Shown: positions 52,710 through 62,800, numbered from the stretch's first letter. The stretch: 64,000 nt of DNA from CBFHND01 sp965657085 (GCA_965657085.1 CBFHND010000007.1:1-64000), one strand, 5' to 3'. Program-made: numbers and translations. Notes: generated by a model not told the origin, from the letters alone.

Positions 52710-53638
52710 CCAGCTTCGATCATCGCGCTGAGATAGCTGGGTGCGATGCGCATACGGTCACCCAGCCCCTTTTGCTTCAGCATCTTGTGCATTCTTGGCA
52801 GTTGCCAACACGGCACGTGCATCACCATGTGATGTTCGAGGTGGTAGTTCACGTAGTAGGGGGCAACCAGCGCACGGGCGATGGGGCCGGCATAGGTCGT
52901 GCGCACGTTTTGCAGTGGGTTTTCAGAGCGTTCGACCGCGCCGTGCTCGGCAATGTTGCGCACGCGCAGAACGAACTGGAACCATGTCAGATAGGGCAGC
53001 GCCCAAAAGGCCAGACCCCACCACCAATTGCCCACCAGACTGATCAGGACGGCGACGCCGATGAAAACCGGGAACGCCTTGTAGAGTGTGTTGGATTTGA
53101 AGGCCTGTGCCGCCTGTGTCTCTGCTGCTTCGATCGCTTCGTGGTCCCCGGCAAAGCGGATGAACATCGCAATCTGCCCCATCAGTTGCTTGACGCCCGT
53201 GCGCCCGGTCAGGTCGCGCAGGAATTTTCGTTTCATCGACGCGCGCGTGGTCGGAAACTTGGCGCTGAGACCAAGATCGGGGTCCTTGTCGGTTTGCGTA
53301 AATCTGTGGTGGGTCAGGTGGTAGTGCCGGTAGGCGCGCAGATCGGCCATGATCGGCCAGCCGCACAGCCATTCGCCAACCCATTCATTCAGCCTGCGGG
53401 ATTTGAACAGCGCGTTGTGCGCCGCCTCGTGCATGAGGATGGCGAGGCCCAGTTGCCGTGATCCGATCAGGATGACCGCCAACAGGAAGGTCAATGGGTT
53501 TGGCCACAGGGCAAAGAGTGCAATCGCCAGCGCAATTGTGCCCCAGCAGTGCAGCACCAGCCACGCGCCCATCAGGTCCGAGCGGGCCGCGAGGGGCCGG
53601 ATTTCTGCGCTGGTCAGATAAGCTTTGCCAGGTGTCAT
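52694..53638 (-). CDS. Membrane fatty acid desaturase
   Basis: 314 residues from the chosen start. Three histidine boxes bind a di-iron centre: HEAAH (near residue 70), HYHLTHH (near 105) and HLEHH (near 265). Hydrophobic helices lie at about 25-60 and 185-225. It introduces a double bond into acyl chains or related lipids. ATG at 53638 follows AGGAGGA; two earlier in-frame codons (TTG, GTG) lie too close to the ribosome-binding site. It overlaps the GNAT gene. Confidence 0.9.
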   Translation of the reverse strand: MTPGKAYLTSAEIRPLAARSDLMGAWLVLHCWGTIALAIALFALWPNPLTFLLAVILIGSRQLGLAILMHEAAHNALFKSRRLNEWVGEWLCGWPIMADLRAYRHYHLTHHRFTQTDKDPDLGLSAKFPTTRASMKRKFLRDLTGRTGVKQLMGQIAMFIRFAGDHEAIEAAETQAAQAFKSNTLYKAFPVFIGVAVLISLVGNWWWGLAFWALPYLTWFQFVLRVRNIAEHGAVERSENPLQNVRTTYAGPIARALVAPYYVNYHLEHHMVMHVPCWQLPRMHKMLKQKGLGDRMRIAPSYLSAMIEAGWRTT

Positions 53639-53756
53639 CACCAATCCTCCTGCAGCAAGGGTCGGTCATGTTGGGCGCTCGGGTCAAGTGAAACGCCGCG
53701 TCGGAGGGAGTATGCGCCAAAGGCCGCGCGCGGGGCGTGCAGCGGATTGTCAGGTT

Positions 53757-54695
53757 TCAGTGCCAGTCAAAAAAGCCATCCCCGGCCTTGTCCAGCAAGG
53801 CGCGAGCGAGGTCTTCGCCCATTTGGGCGCCATCGCCGATATCGCCCGAACGGGCTCCGGACAGGGCTTCGGATCCATCGGGGCGCAAAACCTCGCCGCG
53901 CAGGATGAGGGTGCCGCCATCCAGCGTGGCAAGCCCCGCAATTGGCGTTTCGCACGACCCGTCCAGCGTCGCCAGAAAGGCGCGTTCTGCGCGCAAGCGA
54001 TCACCGGTCGGAATATCGTGGATCGCTTCGAGCAAAGCTGCGGTGGTGTTGTCATCGGCGCGGCGTTCGATCCCGATCGCACCCTGTGCCACGGCGGGCA
54101 GCATGTCGTCGGGGCTGATGGGGGTGGCTGGAACATCGTCCATGTTCAGTCGGTTCAAACCTGCGGAGGCAAGGAACGTCGCCTCGGCCACGCCATCGGC
54201 GAGCTTTTTCAGACGGGTCTGCACGTTGCCGCGAAATTCCACCACGTTCAGATCGGGCCGTCGGTTAAGGAGCTGTGCCTTGCGGCGCAACGACGAGGTG
54301 CCGACAGTCGCGCCCTGCGCGAGACCTGCGATGGCGGTTTGGGTTGGCGAGACGAAAGCGTCACGCACGTCCTCGCGGGGCAGATAAGTGTCGAGCAACA
54401 GGCCCTCGGGTTGGATCGTGGGCATGTCCTTCATCGAATGCACGGCGATGTCTATCTTGCCTGACAAAAGGTCCTCTTCGATCTCGCGGGTAAAGAGGCC
54501 CTTGCCGCCGATTTCCTTCAAAGGGCGGTCCTGAATGGCGTCTCCGGTCACCTTGATGATGATGATTTCAAAGGCCTCTTCGGGCACGCCATGAGCCACC
54601 GACAGGCGACCGCGCGTTTCATAGGCCTGAGCGAGGGCGAGGGGCGATCCGCGGGTGCCGATCTTGAGCGGGGACGATGGGGAGGGAAGCTGCAC
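53757..54695 (-). CDS. hemC: Porphobilinogen deaminase (hydroxymethylbilane synthase)
   Basis: 312 residues from a GTG start. It joins four porphobilinogens into hydroxymethylbilane. The N-terminus has LKIGTRGSPLALAQAYETR, then IAVHSMKDMP and GTSSLRRKAQLL. The dipyrromethane cofactor cysteine lies in RAFLATLDGSCETPIAG. GTG at 54695 has AAGG at 8 bases; the open frame continues upstream over the palindrome. It is divergent from hemE. Chlorophyll/haem regulation is suggested by the TGT-N12-ACA palindrome between them. Confidence 0.95.
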   Translation of the reverse strand: MQLPSPSSPLKIGTRGSPLALAQAYETRGRLSVAHGVPEEAFEIIIIKVTGDAIQDRPLKEIGGKGLFTREIEEDLLSGKIDIAVHSMKDMPTIQPEGLLLDTYLPREDVRDAFVSPTQTAIAGLAQGATVGTSSLRRKAQLLNRRPDLNVVEFRGNVQTRLKKLADGVAEATFLASAGLNRLNMDDVPATPISPDDMLPAVAQGAIGIERRADDNTTAALLEAIHDIPTGDRLRAERAFLATLDGSCETPIAGLATLDGGTLILRGEVLRPDGSEALSGARSGDIGDGAQMGEDLARALLDKAGDGFFDWH

Positions 54696-54718
54696 TGCGA
54701 GGCCTTGTCGTTCGATAT

Positions 54719-54738
54719 GTGTCAAGTTAACCTGACAC
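54719..54738. promoter_or_regulatory. TGT-N12-ACA palindrome between hemC and hemE
   Basis: GTGTCAAGTTAACCTGACAC: 9 of 10 pairs match around GTTAAC. It is 24 bp before the hemC start and 80 bp before the hemE start. It resembles PpsR/CrtJ sites, which control hemC and hemE in photosynthetic Rhodobacter. Confidence 0.6.
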
Positions 54739-54817
54739 TCTCTGAGGTCCTTGACAAGCATGGAGCGGCAAGTGAGTTCAGGTGCAGGCAACAACGGGTG
54801 GTATGAGGGAATAACCG

Positions 54818-55852
54818 ATGGCTGAGGGCAAGACAATTCTGCGCGCACTGGCGGGCGAGGTTCTGGATACACCACCCATTTGGATGATGCGGCAGGCGGG
54901 GCGGTATCTGCCCGAATACAAGGCCACGCGTGCGCAGGCGGGTGATTTTCTGTCCCTGTGCTACAATCCTGAGCTTGCCGCAGAAGTGACGTTGCAGCCG
55001 ATTCGGCGATATGGGTTCGATGCAGCGATCCTCTTTGCTGACATTCTGTTGGTGCCACAGGCGCTGGGCGCAGATCTTTGGTTTGTGACAGGCGAAGGCC
55101 CGCGCCTGTCGACCATCACCAGCCAAGCGGATTTTGACAAGCTTGGCCCGGTCGAGGACATCCATGAAACGCTGAACCCGATCTATGAGACGGTGAAAAT
55201 CCTGCGGCGCGAATTGCCGTCCGAGACGACGTTGATTGGCTTTGCCGGTGCGCCGTGGACGGTTGCCACCTACATGATCGCGGGACGCGGCACCAAGGAT
55301 CAGGGCCCCGCACATGCGTTGATGGCCGAGAACGTGGAACTGTTCGAGGCATTGCTGGCACGGATCACCGCAGCCACCATCGAATACCTTTCGGCGCAGA
55401 TCGCGGCCGGTGCGGAAGTGGTCAAGATTTTCGACAGCTGGGCGGGATCGTTGCCGGGTGAAGCATTCCAGAAATATGCAGTTGAGCCTGCACGCGAAAT
55501 CACTCAGGCGATCAAGGCGCGCCATCCCGGCATTCCGGTGATCGGTTTCCCGCGCGAAGCAGGGGAGGGTTATATCGGCTTTGCCAAGGCCACGGGTGTG
55601 GATTGCGTGGCGTTGGACAATTCGGTGTCTCCCGAGTGGGCTGCAAAGCATGTGCAGGTGGATGGCTGTGTGCAGGGCAACCTTGCGTCCAGTCACATGG
55701 TCACGGGCGGTCAGGCCCTGATCGACGAGACGCGGGCCATTGTTGCCGCGTTTTCCAAGGGGCCGCACATCTTTAACCTTGGCCATGGGATCACGCCGGA
55801 TGCGGACCCCGAAAATGTTCAGATCATGATTGATACGGTGCGTGGTGGTTAG
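54818..55852 (+). CDS. hemE: Uroporphyrinogen decarboxylase
   Basis: 344 residues. It decarboxylates uroporphyrinogen III to coproporphyrinogen III. The signature PPIWMMRQAGRYLPEYKATR is near the N-terminus, and GFAGAPWTVATYMIAGRG is the second signature. FDSWAGSLPGEAFQKYAVEP contributes the catalytic pocket. GAGGGAATAACC lies before the start. It is divergent from hemC. It supplies the substrate that HemF and HemN then use. Confidence 0.97.
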   Translation: MAEGKTILRALAGEVLDTPPIWMMRQAGRYLPEYKATRAQAGDFLSLCYNPELAAEVTLQPIRRYGFDAAILFADILLVPQALGADLWFVTGEGPRLSTITSQADFDKLGPVEDIHETLNPIYETVKILRRELPSETTLIGFAGAPWTVATYMIAGRGTKDQGPAHALMAENVELFEALLARITAATIEYLSAQIAAGAEVVKIFDSWAGSLPGEAFQKYAVEPAREITQAIKARHPGIPVIGFPREAGEGYIGFAKATGVDCVALDNSVSPEWAAKHVQVDGCVQGNLASSHMVTGGQALIDETRAIVAAFSKGPHIFNLGHGITPDADPENVQIMIDTVRGG

Positions 55853-55915
55853 AGGCCATTCGGCGGAGATAAGCCCTTGACCCCGTCTGCGCGCTGTCTT
55901 AGGTGAAGCGCCGAT

Positions 55916-55992
55916 GGCGCGGTAGCTCAGTTGGTTAGAGCGATCGACTCATAATCGATAGGTCGGGAGTTCAAGTCTCCCCCACGCCACCA
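55916..55992 (+). tRNA. tRNA with CAT anticodon, probably elongator tRNA-Met
   Basis: A 77-nt cloverleaf including the encoded CCA: acceptor GGCGCGG with CCACGCC, D-arm GCTC/GAGC, anticodon stem ATCGA/TCGAT with loop CTCATAA, T-arm GGGAG/CTCCC with TTCAAGT loop. Elongator tRNA-Met and tRNA-Ile2 (lysidine-modified CAT) share this loop; Met is favoured slightly, Ile2 not excluded. Acceptor pair 5:68 is C-A instead of a Watson-Crick pair. Confidence 0.93.
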
Positions 55993-56065
55993 CATTCTTG
56001 CCTTTTTTGACACTGTTTCTTGCGCGGATCGCACACAGAGACCCAAAAGGTCAGGCGGTCGGGTG

Positions 56066-56446
56066 TCAGGCCGCGATACACCGCTTTATGCGTATCTCAA
56101 GCTCGTTCATTGACACAGGCTTGGGCATGACATCATCGAATCCCGCAGCATTGCAGCGTGCGGGGTTCTGCCAGTGCTGATCTGCTGTTATCGCTACAAT
56201 CGGGATGCTGCGCGGTGGATCGGAATCCGCGGCCCGAATGTCTTTCGTAGCTTCGATACCGGTCTTTTGTGGCATGTGAATGTCCATCAATACCAACGCA
56301 TACGTGCCGGGCGAGGCACTCACCATCTGGATGCACTCTTCGCCGTTTTTGCAAACGTCGTAATCGAACTCCAGTTCATCAAGCATCTCGCTCATCATGA
56401 AGCGGGTCAATGCGTCGTCTTCAGCCAGCAAAATCTTGTTGCGCAT
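56066..56446 (-). CDS. Single-domain response regulator (CheY-like)
   Basis: 126 residues, a receiver domain only. The phosphorylated aspartate is Asp55 (LVLMDIHMPQ), with acidic pair Asp10/Asp11, Thr87 and Lys109 (MPKPVS). No output domain. The gene overlaps the end of the upstream histidine kinase by 26 bp in another frame, so the pair are co-translated and surely partners. ATG 56446 was chosen over TTG 56470, which would give a longer overlap. Downstream output is unknown. Confidence 0.93.
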   Translation of the reverse strand: MRNKILLAEDDALTRFMMSEMLDELEFDYDVCKNGEECIQMVSASPGTYALVLMDIHMPQKTGIEATKDIRAADSDPPRSIPIVAITADQHWQNPARCNAAGFDDVMPKPVSMNELEIRIKRCIAA

Positions 56447-58358
56447 ATTTGGTTCCGATCTGTTCCCCAATGGGAAGTTTGAGAGAAAAGGTGGAGCCTA
56501 CTCCGGGTGTGCTGGTACACAGCAATTCACCACCAAGCAGGTTAGCGAGGTTTCGCGATATTGACAAACCCAGCCCGCTGCCGCCGGCTGTCCTGCGCAT
56601 TCCACAGTCGACCTGGCGGAAGGGTTCAAAGATAAATGCCTGATCCTTATCGGAAATCCCGATACCAGTGTCAGACACATCTACCAGGATATTCTGGCCC
56701 GTGGGATCGTCCGACAGGACAACCGACACTGTACCTGCTTCAGTAAACCGCACTGCATTGTCGATCAGATTTCCGAGGATTTGCCGTATCAGAAGTGGAT
56801 CGGTCACGATCTTCTCGGCCTTGGTGTCGACAACCACTTTGGCCTGAATAGGTTTTTCGCCCCTTGCGATGGCTCCGGTCAGCATATCGTCGAGGTATTC
56901 CGCAATCTCCGAGACGACCACGGGTTCTGGCACGACGTCCATGTTGCCGGCTTCGATGCGCGAGGCGTCGAGGATCTTGCTCAGCAGGTCAAATAGCTGT
57001 CTTGCGGCGACCTTGCCCTTCTGGGCGCGGACTTTCTGCCGGTCGGGAATGTCGGCGCGCTCAATCAGTTCGAAAATGCCGGTGATCGAATTCAGCGGGG
57101 TCCTGACCTCGTGGCTCATCATGGCCAGAAATTCCGTTTTGGCCGTCGCCAGGGTTTCCGCGGATTGGCGCGCCTTTAGAAGTTCGGTTTCGATGCGTTT
57201 GCGTTTGAGAGACAAGGCGCGCAATCGGGCAACGGACTGCCCGAGAGACGCGATTTCATCGCTGCCACGGAACGGGCGCTGTTCCGTCAGATCGCCCGCT
57301 TCGATCAACGCGGCATGGTCATGCACCCGCTGCAGACGCCTGGCGATCTGCCGTTCGACCACAAAGTACACAAAGAACCCGGTGCCCAGAACCGCGAGCA
57401 GGGAAAACACAAGCACGCCTGATGAAAACTGTTGCACCGTCTGGGACATCAATGCGCTTTTCTCAAGCGTCACGGCCCGTTGAGACGCGGCAAGATAGCC
57501 GCTGGCGACCTGGAGGTCAGAAACGTGGTCAAACAGTGCTTCGAGCGTTTGCCTCTGTGCGTCCACCGCTTTGACCTGATCAAGCCTGAGATCAAGTGTG
57601 TCTTCGAGGATCGCAAGGTCGTTGACGATGATCGCGGCATTCTTCAGGTCTTCACGTCCATCAAAAACGGGCGCGCGCGTCAGAGACTGGATCAGACTGC
57701 GCATATTCAGTTTGAGCAGACTGGAGAATTCTGAAACGTCCGACACCGTGGCACTGGATCTGATGCCGCGCACATCACTTCCGATCTGATTGGCAAGCCC
57801 GTGCATCACGAAGACCTTGCGCAGCAATACAACGTCTTCGTGAGCAGCCTCCGGCGCAGCCGCTTTCAAGCTGACCTTGGTCACGGCATCCTCTGCAAGC
57901 CGCAGCAGGTTGGAAGAGGCCTCGACCAGACGCTCCAACCTTGTGCCGACCTGCGCACCCCGTCGCACGCGATCCAATGCCTGCTGCCGCGCGTTGTCCG
58001 ACAGTTGGTTGATCCGGTCGACAGCCTCCAGAACCGGGGAAAGCACTGCGGCGTCGGCCTGCAATCGCAGATCACCCACAGCTTCCGCGATTTGCGCGGC
58101 GGCGTCATCAAGTGCGGAAAACAGAAGCCCGAGTTCGAATTCGGTGGTTGTAAGCGGCAATTGCTGAATGATTTCGGCTGTTTGGAACGACATCTGGTTC
58201 AAGCGGTACATCGAAAACACGACGGGAAGGTTGTCTTGTGAAATCTCGTCCTGCTGGCGTTCGATGCTGGACAGCGCAGCAAAAGAAACCACGGCGACCA
58301 GAATGATCGCGCAGACGAGACCGACAAAGCCCCATCGCAGTTTCTGGATTGCCGTCAT
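56421..58358 (-). CDS. Membrane sensor histidine kinase
   Basis: 645 residues from the chosen start. Two membrane helices (about residues 8-33 and 306-328) flank a large helical periplasmic region (about 35-305) rich in coiled-coil, resembling TorS/chemoreceptor-like sensing helices. Then a HAMP-like region (RRLQRVHDHAALIEAGDL), the dimerisation/phosphorylation box with His416 (SHEVRTPLNSITG), and a HATPase with NLIDNAVRFT, DTGIGI and GGSGLGLSI. GAGGA lies 5 bp before ATG 58358; a start 12 codons upstream has none. Its promoter carries two CtrA boxes. It is divergent from a periplasmic binding protein, which may supply its ligand. Confidence 0.94.
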   Translation of the reverse strand: MTAIQKLRWGFVGLVCAIILVAVVSFAALSSIERQQDEISQDNLPVVFSMYRLNQMSFQTAEIIQQLPLTTTEFELGLLFSALDDAAAQIAEAVGDLRLQADAAVLSPVLEAVDRINQLSDNARQQALDRVRRGAQVGTRLERLVEASSNLLRLAEDAVTKVSLKAAAPEAAHEDVVLLRKVFVMHGLANQIGSDVRGIRSSATVSDVSEFSSLLKLNMRSLIQSLTRAPVFDGREDLKNAAIIVNDLAILEDTLDLRLDQVKAVDAQRQTLEALFDHVSDLQVASGYLAASQRAVTLEKSALMSQTVQQFSSGVLVFSLLAVLGTGFFVYFVVERQIARRLQRVHDHAALIEAGDLTEQRPFRGSDEIASLGQSVARLRALSLKRKRIETELLKARQSAETLATAKTEFLAMMSHEVRTPLNSITGIFELIERADIPDRQKVRAQKGKVAARQLFDLLSKILDASRIEAGNMDVVPEPVVVSEIAEYLDDMLTGAIARGEKPIQAKVVVDTKAEKIVTDPLLIRQILGNLIDNAVRFTEAGTVSVVLSDDPTGQNILVDVSDTGIGISDKDQAFIFEPFRQVDCGMRRTAGGSGLGLSISRNLANLLGGELLCTSTPGVGSTFSLKLPIGEQIGTKYAQQDFAG

Positions 58359-58375
58359 CAATTCCTCAATGTTGC

Positions 58376-58391
58376 TTAAGCGATTGTTTAC
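58376..58391 (+). promoter_or_regulatory. Second, imperfect CtrA box
   Basis: TTAA-N7-TTTAC, one mismatch from the CtrA consensus TTAA-N7-TTAAC. It is 18 bp before the kinase start and 25 bp from the perfect box. Confidence 0.55.
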
Positions 58392-58400
58392 CATCTGAGC

Positions 58401-58416
58401 TTAATTCAGAGTTAAC
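58401..58416 (+). promoter_or_regulatory. Perfect CtrA box in the kinase/binding-protein promoter
   Basis: TTAATTCAGAGTTAAC: TTAA (58401-58404), 7 bp, TTAAC (58412-58416), an exact match to the alphaproteobacterial CtrA site. It is 36 bp upstream of the binding-protein start and 43 bp from the kinase start. Confidence 0.75.
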
Positions 58417-58451
58417 GAAAGCGACAACCTGCGGTTTATTAAGGTAAAGCA

Positions 58452-59870
58452 ATGCAACGGCGTACTTTTCTTTCTGGCATGGGGGCCGCCGGGGCCGGGA
58501 TTGTGGCGGGTGCGGATGTTCATGCCATGTCCCCGCAGCGCATTGTTGATGCCGCGCGCAAGGTGATGGCATCGGCGGGCGACACACCGCCTTTGCAGCT
58601 TCTTATTCCTTTCGGCAGCGAAGGAAACATAGACCCGGTTATCGCTGCATGGACTGCGCAGACCGGCGGCAAGGTCACCTATGACGCTGCGGATGTGGAT
58701 GGAATAATCGATCGCATATCTGCCGATCACCTTGTCGGGCGCACGAATTATGATGTTGCCTTGCCTGCGACTTTTGGTGTGCCCGATCTGGCCTGGTCCG
58801 GAATTGTCAGGCCGCTGGAGGCCTTGCATGCAGAGGTTGGCGGTTTGGGACCCATAACGCCAAGCCTTTATGACAAGGGCAATGTTCTGGCAGGCAAACG
58901 CTATGGGTTTCAGACGGATGGCGATGTCTATCTGATGTTTTTGCGCAAGGACTTTCTGGAGAACCCGGACCACCAGCGTGCCTATGAAGCGCAGACCGGT
59001 CAGGCGTTGGATGTGCCGGCCACCTGGGAAGAACTTGACCGGCAGATGCGCTATTTCCATGCGCCTGATGCTGGACGATGGGGTGGTGCATTGTTTCGCA
59101 CGCCAAGTTACGTCGTCTGGGAATTCTGGTCACGGATGCACGCCAAGGGGGTGTTGCCCTTTGACACCGATCTGAACCCGCAAATCGACAGCCCAAAGGC
59201 GGTGGAAGCCGTGGTCGAAGGCATCAAGGCCACCAAGGCATTGCATTCCGATGTTCTGTCCGCCGGTCTGTTCGAGAACTGGGCGCTTTATGCGGAGAAA
59301 GACATCTATTGCAATGTCGGGTGGGGCGGGTCGCAAAAGTTCTTCAACCGGCCAGAGTCTGCCATCCGGGACAAGCTGGTCTTTGCGCCCTTGCCCGGTG
59401 GGCGCACGCCGCCTGCCAGTTACTTCAACTGGGGCTGGAGCTATGTCGTGTTGAAAAACGCGGTGCGGCCCGTACTGGGGTATTTGTTCTCCGCCTTTGC
59501 AACCTCGCCCGAGGTGTCGACAGTTGCCGTGCGCGAGGCAGATGGATATTTCGACCCTTTCCTGCAATCGCATTACGAGGACGCGCAAATCCGCGAAACC
59601 TATTCCAAACCGTTTCTGGATCAGCACAAGGCTGCCATGAAGTCGCCGTTGCCCGACCTCTACCTGCCGGGCAACGGCAGCTATTTCGCGGCACTGGCCT
59701 CCGGGCTAAGCAAGGCCGCCAACGGGTCCAGCAGCCCGCAACGTGCCATGGCGCAAACGGCGCGAGAATGGCGCCTGATCAGCCAAGAATTCGGTGCAAA
59801 GGACCAAGTGGATCGGTGGCGGGCTCAACTGGCTGGCTACCCGCCGGAACTGCTTGACGCCATGCTTTAG
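58452..59870 (+). CDS. Orphan periplasmic solute-binding protein with Tat-type leader
   Basis: 472 residues. The N-terminus QRRTFLSGMGAAGAGIVAGA is a twin-arginine type signal (RRTFL) ending near AHA at about 25. The body resembles family 1 binding proteins: VALPATFGVPDLAWSG, GFQTDGDVYLMFLRKDF and the GNGSYFAALASGLSKAAN region. No permease or ATPase gene is next to it, so uptake seems unlikely. It is divergent from a histidine kinase with a large periplasmic domain and shares a CtrA-marked promoter region, suggesting a sensing role. The ligand cannot be told. Confidence 0.88.
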   Translation: MQRRTFLSGMGAAGAGIVAGADVHAMSPQRIVDAARKVMASAGDTPPLQLLIPFGSEGNIDPVIAAWTAQTGGKVTYDAADVDGIIDRISADHLVGRTNYDVALPATFGVPDLAWSGIVRPLEALHAEVGGLGPITPSLYDKGNVLAGKRYGFQTDGDVYLMFLRKDFLENPDHQRAYEAQTGQALDVPATWEELDRQMRYFHAPDAGRWGGALFRTPSYVVWEFWSRMHAKGVLPFDTDLNPQIDSPKAVEAVVEGIKATKALHSDVLSAGLFENWALYAEKDIYCNVGWGGSQKFFNRPESAIRDKLVFAPLPGGRTPPASYFNWGWSYVVLKNAVRPVLGYLFSAFATSPEVSTVAVREADGYFDPFLQSHYEDAQIRETYSKPFLDQHKAAMKSPLPDLYLPGNGSYFAALASGLSKAANGSSSPQRAMAQTAREWRLISQEFGAKDQVDRWRAQLAGYPPELLDAML

Positions 59871-59879
59871 GGTGCCGCG

Positions 59880-62800
59880 TTATTCACTGAATTGCACGCT
59901 GCCATAGACATGTGACACGCTTCCATCCAGACGTTTGCGGGACAACCCCGCGATCTTAAGGGTTCGTTTGCCACCGTCAGGTAAAGTGACCGGCGCTTCG
60001 TAGTCAAAGGTTTCCCCATCGGCTATGGCCTTGCTCATCAATGCCTCAAGCACGTCCTTGTCCGCAGGGTTGAACCGCCCGAAGACTGACACGAAATCCC
60101 CGTTTCGCGGTTGCGCGGGGATCTCGAAATTGTTGTGCAGATCTCGGCTCAGGAAGGATTGCCGGTTCTCGATATCGTAAGAATACATGCCCACGGCGAG
60201 CTTGCTTTGTACGCGCTCAAAGTTGTCCAGCAGGAGGTGCCTGTTCAGATCGTCGGTGACGTCGCGGGATGCTCCCACAATGGTCATGGGCTCTTGCTGA
60301 GGGCTCAGAACCACAAGCCCGGTGGTCAGCATGTACCCAACTTTTCCGTCGGGTCGCCGCACGCGGGCTTCAAACCGGAACGGCTTTTGCGATTCAAGAC
60401 TGGTTTCGAACTTGCGCACCACCATATCCCGGTCATTCTCATGAATGTGGTTGGTGAAGGTCTTGAACGGCATTGCGCCTGTACGACTTGGCAAGCCCAT
60501 CGCACCAAGCATCGCCGTGGACATGGTAATCGTCTCTTCGGCCAAGTTTATGCGGAAATGCCCGATGTCACCCATCTGCTCCATGATTTCTGTCATCTTC
60601 GTCGTGGCATGCACGTCAAAATCAATGATCGAGATCGTAAGGCCGAGGATATTTCCCAGAGAGTCGAGAAACGGATTGAATTGAAGGCTGTAGAACGTCT
60701 TGGACCCTTCGAGCGGGACCGATCGGGCCTCGCGCAGCTTGAATACATCACTGGCAATTGCGCTCAGGTTCGGAAACGCGACCGGCAAGCTGCAGTGCGA
60801 CATGTGCAGCCCGGTCTTGGGCATGTCCTGCAGCTTGAAGAAGTCCACGGCCTTGTTCGATGCTCGTCGGATGATCAGTGCCTGATCGACAACCAGCATC
60901 GGGTAGGGGACGGCCCCCAGAACGGCACTCAGTTCCGTTGTGACCTGCTGCAGCTCGGTGGTGTTGAGGTGCATTTCCTCGTTGACCGTAATCAACTCTT
61001 CATTGGTCGATTGAAGCTCCTCGTTGGAGGTCTCCAGCATTTCCTTGGTGGCCTGCAACTCTTCATTCGTGGACTGCAATTCCTCGTTGACCGATTGCAA
61101 TTCTTCGTTCGAGGTTTGCAGCTCTTCAACCGTTTGCTGCAATGCCTCGCGGGTGGACTGCATTTCGGTTTCGATCTGAAGGATGTACTTCGTGCGCTCC
61201 GTATCCGACAGACTATCGATTTCGGTGGGCGCCTCCGCTCCTGTGCGGGTGTGGAAGGCAATCAAGAAGTGGTCTTCGCCGCTGGGTGACAAGATGGGAT
61301 AGCAAATCATCTGCACTTGATTGAATCCCGGTCCGTCCAACTGATGCCAGCGCCCGGCGAGCGTCTGTTTGCTTTTCTGCGACGCGGAAATCATGCTGGC
61401 GGCTTCGTTCCTAAGGCCGCCCCGCAGGATTCGAATGGTCAGGCTCAGCGCGCTTTCCTCGGTCAACTGCATCATCGCGCTGATGTCGCCAAATACGCGC
61501 ACGATGTCATTGGACCGGGTCGAAATAAAACCATTGGGCGCAACCGTCCTGGCCAGCGCATCGAACATCCTGGTATCGTCTGACGGCGCATTTCGCGGGG
61601 CCGCTCCTCGGGTGCGATGTGTCGCTCCGTACTGTCCACTCGGATCGGCAGTGTCGATGCCAAGGCGCTCGGAGCGGCTGACATTGCGTTTGGTGAAAAC
61701 CTTGTCCGACCCTCCGCGGTTTTCGAAGTGAACATCGAGCGCGCCGACGCTTTCCGACGTGCCCAGAAACAGAAGCCCATCCGGAGCCAGCGCATAGTGC
61801 ATGCGGCCGAGCACGCGTTCTTGCCGCGCCGGGTTAAAGTAGATCAGAACATTGCGCAGAGAGACGACATCGACATTTGGGAACGGCGGGTCCTGCAGCA
61901 GATTGTGCTTGGAAAACAGCACGGCATCGCGGATTTCACTGGCAACCTCCAAAGTGCTGTCGGTCATTGTGAAGTAGCGTTCAATGTATTCGGGAGGAAT
62001 GTCGTGCGCTGCGGTGATCGGATAGCTGCCGCCGCGTGCCACCTTGAGGGCGCGTTCGTCGATGTCGGTTGCAAAGATCTGGAGCCGTGTCTTGTCCAGG
62101 GCCTCCAACCCGCCCAAGGCTTCTGTCAGCAGGATCGCAACGGAATAGGCTTCTTCGCCCGTGGCACAGCCTGCGACCCACACGCGGATCTGACCGGCTT
62201 CGCGGTGTTGCACCAGCCGCGTGATCTCGGCGTTTAACTGTTCGAATTGCATAGGATCACGGAAGAAACGTGTGACTGAAATCAGCAAATCGCGATGCAG
62301 GGCGTCCACCTCTTCCACCGACGCGCGACAATGCTCGACATAGCGTTGATAGTCGTCGATGCCCAAGGCCATCATGCGCCGATTGATGCGGCGATCGATT
62401 GTATTTTCCTTGTAATCTCGGAAGTCGATGCGCGTGCGTGCCAGCAGGATCTCCATCAGCTCCGACAGGCGGTGTGGCCGATCATTGAGGTGGCGCAACG
62501 CATCGAGATCACGCGGCTTGCCCAGAATCTTTTCCAGATGTTTGCCAATCTGTTCCGGCTTGAGCGTCAGATCGATACAGCCAGTTTCAATGGCGGAGGA
62601 CGGCATGCCATCGAATTTTGCTGTGGCCGTATCTTGCGCAACTGTGATGCCACCGGCCTCGCGGATGGCCTGCACGCCATAGCTGCCGTCACTCCCGGTG
62701 CCGGACAGGACGATGCCGACACTGCGCTGCCCAAACTCACGTGCAAGGCTTTTGAACAGGCGATCCGCTGACGGTTTTGGTGCTGTAGGATGGCGGCTTG

